Below are positions 1-4,855 of a DNA stretch of 5,721 nucleotides, piece by piece. A program made the translations under genes and the position numbers. A model generated the notes under the pieces. It was not told the DNA's origin. It saw only the letters and a program-made list of their open reading frames with translations, and did no database searches. Each line of letters starts with the position of its first letter. Positions within the stretch are counted from its first letter, which is position 1. The stretch covers positions 1-5,721 of the forward strand of contig CANRMO010000159.1 in NCBI GenBank assembly GCA_947631755.1, given 5' to 3'. This stretch comes from an uncultured Lachnospiraceae bacterium (GTDB lineage: Bacteria; Bacillota; Clostridia; Lachnospirales; Lachnospiraceae).

Positions 1-669
1 ATCCTGGTGGACAACTCCCCGTCGGCCATGATCTTGCCGACATCCGTATTTGATATCGTGGAAGATGCCGACGATTATTATTTTCCTCCGGTGACAGGCA
101 CGTATCTTCGTCTGTCCCGGATGGTCATTAACGTGGCAGCAGTCGTATTGACCCCTCTATTTCTCCTGCTGCTGAAAAATCCGGGATGGATCCCGGACTG
201 GCTTGCATTCATCAAGATCGAAGATCCGATAAATGTACCTATTTTCATGCAGATGCTGATTCTGGAATTTGCCATTGACGGCCTGAAACTGGCGTCTATG
301 AATACGCCCAATATGCTCAGTACGCCGCTGAGTGTCGTGGCAGGTATAGTTCTTGGAGATTATACCGTCAGCTCTGGCTGGTTTAATTCGGAGATTATGT
401 TATATATGGCATTTGTGGCAGTGGCAAATTATACCCAGGTTAGCTTTGAGCTGGGTTACGCCCTCAAGTTCATGAGACTGATCACGATATGTCTGACGGC
501 TGCCTTTAATGTCTGGGGATTTGCTGCCGGTATTATTCTCACGGTACTGGCAATCGTGTGCAACAAAACGATCAGTGGAAAGAGTTATATTTATCCGATC
601 ATACCATTTAATAAAAAACAATTTTTGCGTAGATTCTGCCGGGTCAGCCTGCCGAGGAGTGAGCAGTAA
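1..669 (+). CDS. spoVAF: Spore germination protein, SpoVAF/GerA family (3' part, 5' end outside window)
   Basis: The reading frame is open from base 1 and ends at a TAA, giving the last 222 residues of a membrane protein. The fragment opens with V-D-N-S-P-S-A-M-I-L-P, the segment that in GerA-family proteins ends the N-terminal soluble domain. Hydrophobic stretches follow at about residues 40-60, 79-98, 105-120, 130-145 and 160-188. The end carries the Y-x-x-P-I-I-P-F-N signature close to the C terminus, which fits SpoVAF better than the germinant-receptor A subunits. GerA-family A subunits and SpoVAF sit in the inner membrane of the spore; SpoVAF has been linked to ion/Ca-DPA release during germination and is normally the last gene of the spoVA operon. 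A strong hairpin terminator follows about 35 bases downstream, consistent with the end of an operon. Family membership is firm; the choice of SpoVAF over a GerAA paralogue is inferred from the C-terminal motif. Confidence 0.82.
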   Translation: MLVDNSPSAMILPTSVFDIVEDADDYYFPPVTGTYLRLSRMVINVAAVVLTPLFLLLLKNPGWIPDWLAFIKIEDPINVPIFMQMLILEFAIDGLKLASMNTPNMLSTPLSVVAGIVLGDYTVSSGWFNSEIMLYMAFVAVANYTQVSFELGYALKFMRLITICLTAAFNVWGFAAGIILTVLAIVCNKTISGKSYIYPIIPFNKKQFLRRFCRVSLPRSEQ

Positions 670-675
670 AAAGGA

Positions 676-697
676 GGCTGTCGCAATAAAACAGTCC
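676..697 (+). repeat. Small inverted repeat just after spoVAF
   Basis: GGCTGT (676-681) can pair with ACAGTC (691-696) around a 9-base loop, with one G-U pair. It lies between the spoVAF stop codon and the large terminator hairpin. The AGGAGG at 672-677 resembles a ribosome binding site, but no start codon with an open frame follows at a suitable distance. The GGAGGCTGTCGCA stretch resembles the ends of some clostridial mobile elements; this is a recollection and is not tested here. Confidence 0.35.
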
Positions 698-703
698 TAT
701 AAT

Positions 704-776
704 AAAAAGATTTCAATCGACTCGGGAAGAGGTGATGCTTCGCATCAAATCTTCTCGCTGATTGAAATCTTTTTTT
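704..776. terminator. Long bidirectional intrinsic terminator hairpin
   Basis: The outer arms AAAAAGATTTCAATC (704-718) and its exact complement (760-774) form 15 perfect pairs. Inside them, bases 723-730 pair with 750-757 (eight pairs, one G-U), and TGATGC (733-738) pairs with GCATCA (742-747) over a three-base loop. A run of seven T follows on the + strand (770-776), and the A-run at 704-708 reads as a T-run on the - strand. The structure can therefore end spoVAF transcription from the left and the converging Rpn-type gene (stop at 829) from the right. Its 71-base stem region is longer than a simple terminator needs. Confidence 0.85.
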
Positions 777-828
777 ATTTAGCCTGATTTGTAGGGAGAA
801 GCCCCTTTTTGTCTGGGCAGGCGCTGAA

Positions 829-1710
829 TTAATTGTTTTTTTCTGTCATCGCCTTATCATAAATTTCCTGTAGTTTTTCAAGGGGGATTTCTGGGATGCT
901 GGTATGTACCAGTTCAAAGCTGGCGCCGTTTATAAAAAAATTTCTGGCGTCTTCTTCTTTTCCTTCCTGCCGCCCCTCTTCCCTGCACGTTCTCTCATGA
1001 AGTTCTTCATCGTATTCGCTTAAGATCATATGCCTCACCTCGCTTCTGTGTCCTGTCAGAAAATGTCCGAGACATTTCCAACGGCATGCTTCTTTTACTG
1101 CCCGGTCAATTGCCTCATCCAGTCCAGTATATTTTCTGTATTCCCGGATCAGGGCGATCAGATCGGAGTATTCTTTTAGTGCCAGACATTTTTCCATTAA
1201 ATCTTTGTTATGTCCTTTGTTAATGTTGAGCATGGTGGCTGTCCACTCAAATCCGTCCGCATCATCTGTCATAAAAGAATCTGACAGTTTCAGATGGGTC
1301 ACATCCGCACAATCCGCATCGCCATTGTAAAAAACAATATATCTGGGCGTGGGGATCCTTACCAGGTTTTTTCCGTAAGCATCTAAACCGTTTTGTTTTG
1401 TATATTTCTCGTAAAGCCGTCCAAAGTACCAGAATCCCCGCAACGGCATGTTTGGATTATAAGTGCTCTGGTGTTCAAACAGGTTCATTTCAGATACGAG
1501 GATAAATGATACATCATTTTTGAGTCCCATATAGAGAACATCATCTATCGTGGTGATCTCAATCTGGCCTGCATCTGTATAATCTGTTCCATTTAGCGCA
1601 TTGTATAGGGATAAAATATTTTCCTTATTTTCTTCCGAGCCGAAAATCAGACGAAACAGCCGATCTTTATGTTTTTTGTTTGCAGTTACATATCCATTTG
1701 CATTGTTCAT
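829..1710 (-). CDS. Rpn/PD-(D/E)XK nuclease family putative transposase
   Basis: A 293-residue protein of the Rpn (recombination-promoting nuclease) / 'PD-(D/E)XK nuclease family transposase' group. The N terminus has the usual K-x-K-D-R-L-F-R-x-I-F entry (about residues 13-23) and L-Y-N-A-L-N-G-T-D-Y (35-44). Asp66 in K-N-D-V-S-F and Glu79-x-Gln81 in F-E-H-Q-S fit the nuclease core, with the E-x-Q variant typical of this family. The C-terminal part carries the charged E-E-G-R-Q-E-G-K-E-E segment (about 244-253) common in these proteins. Rpn proteins are DNA endonucleases tied to RecA-independent recombination and, in some cases, phage defence; the role here is unknown. I chose the ATG at 1710 because GGGGGAG lies seven bases upstream; the ATG at 1746 (305 residues) has no Shine-Dalgarno. 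The gene is visibly more AT-rich than the decarboxylase and kinase genes, which fits horizontal acquisition. It converges on spoVAF and diverges from the DUF305 gene. Confidence 0.87.
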   Translation of the reverse strand: MNNANGYVTANKKHKDRLFRLIFGSEENKENILSLYNALNGTDYTDAGQIEITTIDDVLYMGLKNDVSFILVSEMNLFEHQSTYNPNMPLRGFWYFGRLYEKYTKQNGLDAYGKNLVRIPTPRYIVFYNGDADCADVTHLKLSDSFMTDDADGFEWTATMLNINKGHNKDLMEKCLALKEYSDLIALIREYRKYTGLDEAIDRAVKEACRWKCLGHFLTGHRSEVRHMILSEYDEELHERTCREEGRQEGKEEDARNFFINGASFELVHTSIPEIPLEKLQEIYDKAMTEKNN

Positions 1711-1724
1711 GTTTCTACTCCCCC

Positions 1725-1753
1725 ATTGTAAAGCATTTTCATTCATATGTCAA
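1725..1753 (-). promoter_or_regulatory. Sigma-A-like promoter, proximal, for the Rpn-type gene
   Basis: On the - strand there is a perfect TTGACA (1753-1748), a 17-base spacer and TACAAT (1730-1725, five of six). The match is very good, but transcription would begin near 1718, within or just after the GGGGGAG ribosome binding site at 1724-1718, leaving a leader of only about eight bases. It may give a nearly leaderless message or be non-productive; the distal promoter solves this problem. Confidence 0.5.
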
Positions 1754-1804
1754 TTGTGTTTTTCCAGGACGGTTTATTCCCTGCATCGCTACATTGTGCT
1801 AATG

Positions 1805-1833
1805 ATTATAGCGCAGAGTTATCCGGCTGTAAA
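1805..1833 (-). promoter_or_regulatory. Sigma-A-like promoter, distal, for the Rpn-type gene
   Basis: On the - strand TTTACA (1833-1828, five of six) is followed by a 17-base spacer and a perfect TATAAT (1810-1805). The predicted start is near 1798, giving a leader of about 88 bases that includes the GGGGGAG ribosome binding site. This is the best candidate for the main promoter of the nuclease gene. Confidence 0.65.
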
Positions 1834-1979
1834 TTGTAAAACTCCGCCAGGATTTTTCTTGGAATTTTGTGAAAGAATAACGAAATTTCGGCGTATTGCG
1901 ATAAAATAATAGTCAGAAAGGCGTTTTGCGCTCCGGACGTGCACCAATCGCAAAAGTCAGATAGCGTGCTCCCGGATTG
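1834..1979. other. Divergent non-coding spacer with short inverted repeats
   Basis: No convincing gene lies here. The stretch holds a perfect 10-base palindrome CGAAATTTCG (1881-1890) and an inverted repeat TTTTGCG (1924-1930) / CGCAAAA (1949-1955). A further TTGCGAT (1896-1902) could pair with ATCGCAA (1947-1953) in competition. These might be operator or RNA structures between the divergent nuclease and DUF305 genes, but I recognise no known regulator site. Confidence 0.35.
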
Positions 1980-2007
1980 TTGCGGAAGAAAAGTTTTTGC
2001 ATAGAAT
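1980..2007 (+). promoter_or_regulatory. Possible promoter of the DUF305 gene
   Basis: TTGCGG (1980-1985, three of six), a 16-base spacer and TAGAAT (2002-2007, five of six) lie 30 bases before the start codon. The -35 is weak, so a dedicated activator or another sigma factor could be involved. No better promoter is seen between 1840 and 2030. Confidence 0.3.
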
Positions 2008-2021
2008 ATACAAAAGGAAAC

Positions 2022-2035
2022 GGATGGGAGCATCC
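2022..2035 (+). promoter_or_regulatory. Ribosome binding site in a hairpin loop
   Basis: GGATG (2022-2026) and CATCC (2031-2035) pair perfectly around the tetraloop GGAG (2027-2030), which is the Shine-Dalgarno core. The hairpin ends one base before the ATG at 2037. This arrangement supports the choice of that start over the TTG at 1977, and it may tune translation. Confidence 0.5.
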
Positions 2036-2036
2036 T

Positions 2037-2597
2037 ATGAATTGCAATTGTCAACTGAGCAATGTAACGAAAAATTATCTCAGCCAGTTTGAATGTATAC
2101 TGGCTAAAATGGAACAGGGAATGACAGAGGCCGTGCTGACGGACAGCATTTCGCACAATTTTATCGTGCAGATGATTCCCCACCACCAGGCAGCCATTGA
2201 TATGTCGGAGAGTATTCTCCGGTACACGACAAATATCCCTCTTCAGAATATTGCGCTGGGGATTATTGAAGAACAGGAGAAAGGTATTCGAGATATGAAG
2301 AGTATCAAATGTGAGTGTAATATGGAGGACAACTGCGGGGAGGATCTGAGAGAATACCAGTGCCGGATGGACCGGATCATAGAAACTATGTTTTCAGAGA
2401 TGTCTTCGGCCTGTGCGGACAACAATGTGAGCGCGGATTTTATGCGTGAGATGATCCCGCATCACATGGGGGCTATCCGCATGTCGAAACTGACGCTGCA
2501 ATATGAGATCTGTCCGGAGCTCATCCCCATCCTCAAGGCGATCATCCGATCCCAGGAAAGGGGAGTCATGCAGATGAGGCATCTGCTCCGCTGTTGA
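2037..2597 (+). CDS. DUF305 family protein, duplicated MIPHH motif, cysteine-rich
   Basis: A 186-residue protein made of two similar halves. The first has F-I-V-Q-M-I-P-H-H-Q-A-A-I-D-M-S (42-57) followed by Q-E-K-G-I-R-D-M (80-87). The second has F-M-R-E-M-I-P-H-H-M-G-A-I-R-M-S (135-150) followed by Q-E-R-G-V-M-Q-M (173-180), exactly 93 residues later. This is the DUF305 signature, a four-helix ferritin-like fold; some members (CopM) bind copper, with the His and Met residues as likely ligands. There is no signal peptide or membrane segment, unlike many exported DUF305 proteins, so it probably stays in the cytoplasm. There are ten cysteines, including C-x-C at 3-5, C-x-C-x5-C at 92-100, and the last residue. 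A metal-binding role is an inference and the true function is unknown. The ATG at 2037 is preferred over the upstream TTG at 1977 because GGAG sits six bases before it. The gene stands alone and diverges from the nuclease gene. Confidence 0.87.
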   Translation: MNCNCQLSNVTKNYLSQFECILAKMEQGMTEAVLTDSISHNFIVQMIPHHQAAIDMSESILRYTTNIPLQNIALGIIEEQEKGIRDMKSIKCECNMEDNCGEDLREYQCRMDRIIETMFSEMSSACADNNVSADFMREMIPHHMGAIRMSKLTLQYEICPELIPILKAIIRSQERGVMQMRHLLRC

Positions 2598-2613
2598 GGC
2601 GGATAAATAAATC

Positions 2614-2650
2614 GTCAATTGTTGACAAAAAGTTGGATGTGTAATAAAAT
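2614..2650 (+). promoter_or_regulatory. Near-consensus promoter with overlapping inverted repeat, for the zinc-ribbon gene
   Basis: TTGACA (2622-2627, perfect) is followed by a 17-base spacer and TAAAAT (2645-2650, five of six), with transcription expected near 2657. The -35 lies within the inverted repeat GTCAA-TTG-TTGAC (2614-2626), so a repressor binding there would block RNA polymerase. No regulator is encoded nearby. Confidence 0.72.
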
Positions 2651-2698
2651 GAAAACGGTTGAAAAAGGGGGTTCACAGAAAAATTACCTGTAAGTGAT

Positions 2699-2705
2699 GG
2701 AGGAG
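2699..2705 (+). promoter_or_regulatory. Ribosome binding site fixing the start of the zinc-ribbon gene
   Basis: GGAGGAG ends six bases before the ATG at 2712. The in-frame GTG at 2694 and ATG at 2697 lie upstream of it or overlap it and have no comparable site, so they are unlikely starts. Confidence 0.75.
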
Positions 2706-2711
2706 AAAAAA

Positions 2712-3260
2712 ATGATTTGTAATTTGTGTGGAACAGAGAACAAGGATGGTTCAAAATTCTGTAAAAATTGTGGACAGAATCTAGAGCAGGCAGAGAAGAG
2801 AGTATGGGAAATGGAAAAGAGCGAGGCTCCGTCTGGCCAGAGCGTGACGATGGATCAGACCACGGGGGAGAGCCAGAACCAGACAGCGGGTTCAGGTGTG
2901 AATTCGAATATGGGGCCTGGGGGGACGTCAAGTGAAGATGACGGGCCGCTTCAATACAATCCGACAGAGCACGGCTCTGAATTTGCGGGACAGGAGGGGA
3001 CGGGCAATTCAACCGCCTGTCTGATCTGCGGCATTGTCTCCATTGTTCTGGGGTGCTGTGGAGGATGGTACAGTATTCTGCTCGGAATTCTGGCCATTGT
3101 ATTTTCGAAACAGGAAAATAAAAAGGGAATTAGCAATTCTAAAACTCAGGCAGGCTTTGTGTGTGGTATCATAGGTCTTGTCCTGGGGGTAATCATGACG
3201 ATACTTGGCATTGTTTTAAATATGGGCACAGGGCTTCTCACTTTGATGATGAAAGGCTGA
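2712..3260 (+). CDS. Zinc-ribbon membrane protein with DUF4190-like C-terminal region
   Basis: A 182-residue protein. Residues 3-20 form a C-x2-C-x10-C-x2-C zinc ribbon (Cys3, 6, 17, 20) ending in C-G-Q, the type found at the N terminus of many small Firmicute membrane proteins. A hydrophilic, Gln/Ser/Gly-rich linker of low complexity runs from about 25 to 100. Residues 102-131 and 147-171 are glycine-rich and hydrophobic, with L-L-G-I-L-A-I-V-F and G-I-I-G-L-V-L-G patterns as in DUF4190. They are separated by a basic/polar loop with K-Q-E-N-K-K (133-138). The first hydrophobic block contains a C-C-G-G-W break and may be one long or two short passes. There is no signal peptide, so the zinc ribbon is probably cytoplasmic. 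The function is unknown. The start at 2712 has the GGAGGAG site six bases away. The gene has its own promoter and a strong terminator, so it is probably monocistronic. Confidence 0.83.
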   Translation: MICNLCGTENKDGSKFCKNCGQNLEQAEKRVWEMEKSEAPSGQSVTMDQTTGESQNQTAGSGVNSNMGPGGTSSEDDGPLQYNPTEHGSEFAGQEGTGNSTACLICGIVSIVLGCCGGWYSILLGILAIVFSKQENKKGISNSKTQAGFVCGIIGLVLGVIMTILGIVLNMGTGLLTLMMKG

Positions 3261-3282
3261 GAAATGTGAATGTGTGATTGCC

Positions 3283-3312
3283 TTGTCATATTGTTTGAGA
3301 GATCAGTGAAAT
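3283..3312 (+). promoter_or_regulatory. Possible promoter of the decarboxylase-kinase unit
   Basis: TTGTCA (3283-3288, five of six), an 18-base spacer and TGAAAT (3307-3312, four of six) would start transcription near 3319. This lies at the very start of the hairpin at 3316-3357. The -10 is weak and the assignment is tentative, but some promoter is needed here if the hairpin stops read-through from upstream. Confidence 0.3.
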
Positions 3313-3315
3313 AGG

Positions 3316-3361
3316 ACGGCAGGAAGTTGTCAGGTGTTTCTGGCGATTTTCTGTCGTTTTT
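3316..3361 (+). terminator. Intrinsic terminator after the zinc-ribbon gene
   Basis: Bases 3316-3333 pair with 3340-3357 without a mismatch (18 pairs, five of them G-U) around a six-base loop, and the 3' arm runs into a T-tract at 3357-3361. The G-U pairs would become A-C mismatches on the other strand, so the structure works on + strand RNA only. It ends 18 bases before the decarboxylase start codon and only a few bases before its ribosome binding site. It could therefore act as an attenuator for that gene if transcription starts upstream of it. Confidence 0.78.
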
Positions 3362-3379
3362 CAGAATGGAGTTCCGACA

Positions 3380-4855
3380 GTGAATATATACGATGAGTTG
3401 ACCGGTTATCAGAGGCGGGGCATTTACCCTATGCATATGCCCGGCCATAAGAGAAATCCAGGGTTTCATATGGACAACCCGTATTCTGTTGACATGACGG
3501 AAGTGAAGGGGATGGATGATCTTCACCATCCCGACGGTATGATCCGGGAGCTCATGGACCGGATGAGGGGGTATTATGGCACACGGGAGACATATGTGCT
3601 TGTAAATGGCAGCACTTGTGGGATCCTGGCGGGGATTTCTGCCTGCTGCCGCCGCGGGGACAGGATTCTTATGGACCGGAACTGCCACCGCTCGGTGTAC
3701 CATGCCGCCTATCTTCTTGGCCTGCGGCCGTCTTATATTGTCCGGGAGACGGACGCCCGGACGGGGATCCCGCTTGGGATAAGGGCGGGCCAGGTGGAAG
3801 AGGCTCTGACGGAGCACCCGGATGTGAGCTGTGTGGTGGTCACTTCTCCGACCTATGAGGGAGTGCTGTCTGAGATGGAGGAGATTGCGGAGGCTGTACA
3901 CAAAAGAGAAATTCCGCTTTTAGTAGACGCCGCCCACGGGGCTCATCTGGCATGGGGACACCATGTCTCTGATTTTTTTCCGGCGCCGGCTACAGAAAGT
4001 GGGGCGGATCTGGTGGTGGAGAGCCTTCACAAGACACTGCCTGCACTGACCCAGACTGCGGTACTCCATCTGTGCTCTGGCCGGGTGGGGCCGGAGAGGG
4101 TGGAGCGCTATCTGGATATTTATGAGACGAGCAGTCCCTCATATGTGCTTATGGCGAGCGTGGGACAATGTATGGAATGGCTGGGAAATAATAGCAGGGA
4201 GGCTTTCTCCGCCTATGAAAAGAGACTGAGAAAATTTTCGTCTGGAGCAGAGAATTGGCGTAGTCTGTCGCTCTGGGATATTCCCGGAAAGGATCCGTCT
4301 AAAATTGTCATCGCTGTAAATCCATCTGCGATCGCTGCTGAACCAGTTGCGATTGCTGCCAGAGCGCAGGAATTTACAGGCTGCCGTCTGGCACAGGTGC
4401 TGCGGGAGCAATATAAGATTGAACTTGAGATGGCGGCACCGGGATACGCTCTGGCTATGACGGGCCCCTGTGACACGGATGAGGGGTTTGAGCGGCTGGC
4501 AGAGGCCCTCCGGGAGATCGATGCCGGGCTGGCAGAATCCGGTGGTTCCACCGGGGACAGTTTCTATATGCCGCATATGCTGCCGGGGAGGATTTTCCTG
4601 GATCCCTATGATGCCGTGAACGGAGAGACAGAGGCTGTGCCGCTGGGAAAAAGCATCGGGCGGATTTCCGCGGAATACGCCTATATTTATCCGCCGGGCG
4701 TCCCGTTTTTAGCGCCGGGGGAAGAGATCACGAAAGAGGCGGTGGACCGGATCCGGTATGCCGGAGAGAATGATCTGGAGCTTCTGGGGCTGGCGGATGA
4801 TACGGCCGCCACCATTCGTGTATGTGTGACAGGAGGAAATGGCTGCAATGGGTAA
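3380..4855 (+). CDS. Orn/Lys/Arg decarboxylase family PLP enzyme (YaaO-like)
   Basis: A 491-residue fold-type I pyridoxal-phosphate enzyme of the short Orn/Lys/Arg decarboxylase group (SpeA/YaaO-like, usually about 480 residues). Motifs in order are M-P-G-H-K (20-24), D-D-L-H-H-P (46-51), the cofactor-phosphate loop N-G-S-T-C-G (76-81), R-N-C-H-R-S-V-Y (100-107, with His103 placed to stack on the PLP ring), P-T-Y-E-G-V (157-162), D-A-A-H-G-A-H (183-189, Asp183 for the pyridine nitrogen), S-L-H-K-T-L-P-A-L-T-Q (215-225, Lys218 as the Schiff-base lysine), and Y-P-P-G-V-P near the C terminus. The likely reaction is decarboxylation of arginine, lysine or ornithine to a polyamine precursor in the cytoplasm, but the substrate cannot be read from sequence. 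The family usually has D-E-A-H where this protein has D-A-A-H. The start is a GTG with GGAG eight bases upstream. The stop overlaps the next gene by eight bases, so the two are probably translationally coupled. Confidence 0.9.
   Translation: MNIYDELTGYQRRGIYPMHMPGHKRNPGFHMDNPYSVDMTEVKGMDDLHHPDGMIRELMDRMRGYYGTRETYVLVNGSTCGILAGISACCRRGDRILMDRNCHRSVYHAAYLLGLRPSYIVRETDARTGIPLGIRAGQVEEALTEHPDVSCVVVTSPTYEGVLSEMEEIAEAVHKREIPLLVDAAHGAHLAWGHHVSDFFPAPATESGADLVVESLHKTLPALTQTAVLHLCSGRVGPERVERYLDIYETSSPSYVLMASVGQCMEWLGNNSREAFSAYEKRLRKFSSGAENWRSLSLWDIPGKDPSKIVIAVNPSAIAAEPVAIAARAQEFTGCRLAQVLREQYKIELEMAAPGYALAMTGPCDTDEGFERLAEALREIDAGLAESGGSTGDSFYMPHMLPGRIFLDPYDAVNGETEAVPLGKSIGRISAEYAYIYPPGVPFLAPGEEITKEAVDRIRYAGENDLELLGLADDTAATIRVCVTGGNGCNG

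Noticed and set aside
672..700. AGGAGG at 672-677 as the ribosome binding site of a small gene after spoVAF
   Set aside because: No ATG, GTG or TTG with an open frame follows at a suitable distance before the terminator hairpin.
1711..1746. Upstream ATG at 1746 as the nuclease start
   Set aside because: No Shine-Dalgarno precedes it and it lies between the -35 and -10 of the proximal promoter; the ATG at 1710 has GGGGGAG at good spacing.
1806..2186. - strand open frame of 126 codons over the spacer and DUF305 start
   Set aside because: It runs antisense through the first conserved DUF305 motif and spans the nuclease promoter; no homology recognised.
2588..2602. CCGC/GCGG hairpin at the end of the DUF305 gene as a terminator
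   Set aside because: Only four pairs with a seven-base loop and no T-run after it.
1749..2626. GTCAATTG repeated at 1749-1756 and 2614-2621 as a shared operator
   Set aside because: Only eight bases, and both copies overlap TTGACA-type -35 elements, which explains most of the match.
2566..3012. - strand open frame of 148 codons across the promoter and 5' half of the zinc-ribbon gene
   Set aside because: It is Ser/Pro-rich and lies opposite a gene with a clear promoter, ribosome binding site and zinc ribbon.
3146..3901. Long - strand open frame (251 codons) opposite the zinc-ribbon gene end and the decarboxylase start
   Set aside because: It is antisense to the conserved decarboxylase motifs, crosses a strong terminator and an intergenic gap, and its translation resembles no family I know.
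4139..4576. Two overlapping - strand open frames (145 and 112 codons) inside the decarboxylase gene
   Set aside because: They are shadows of a conserved + strand coding region, with low-complexity Ser/Arg-rich translations and no ribosome binding site seen.
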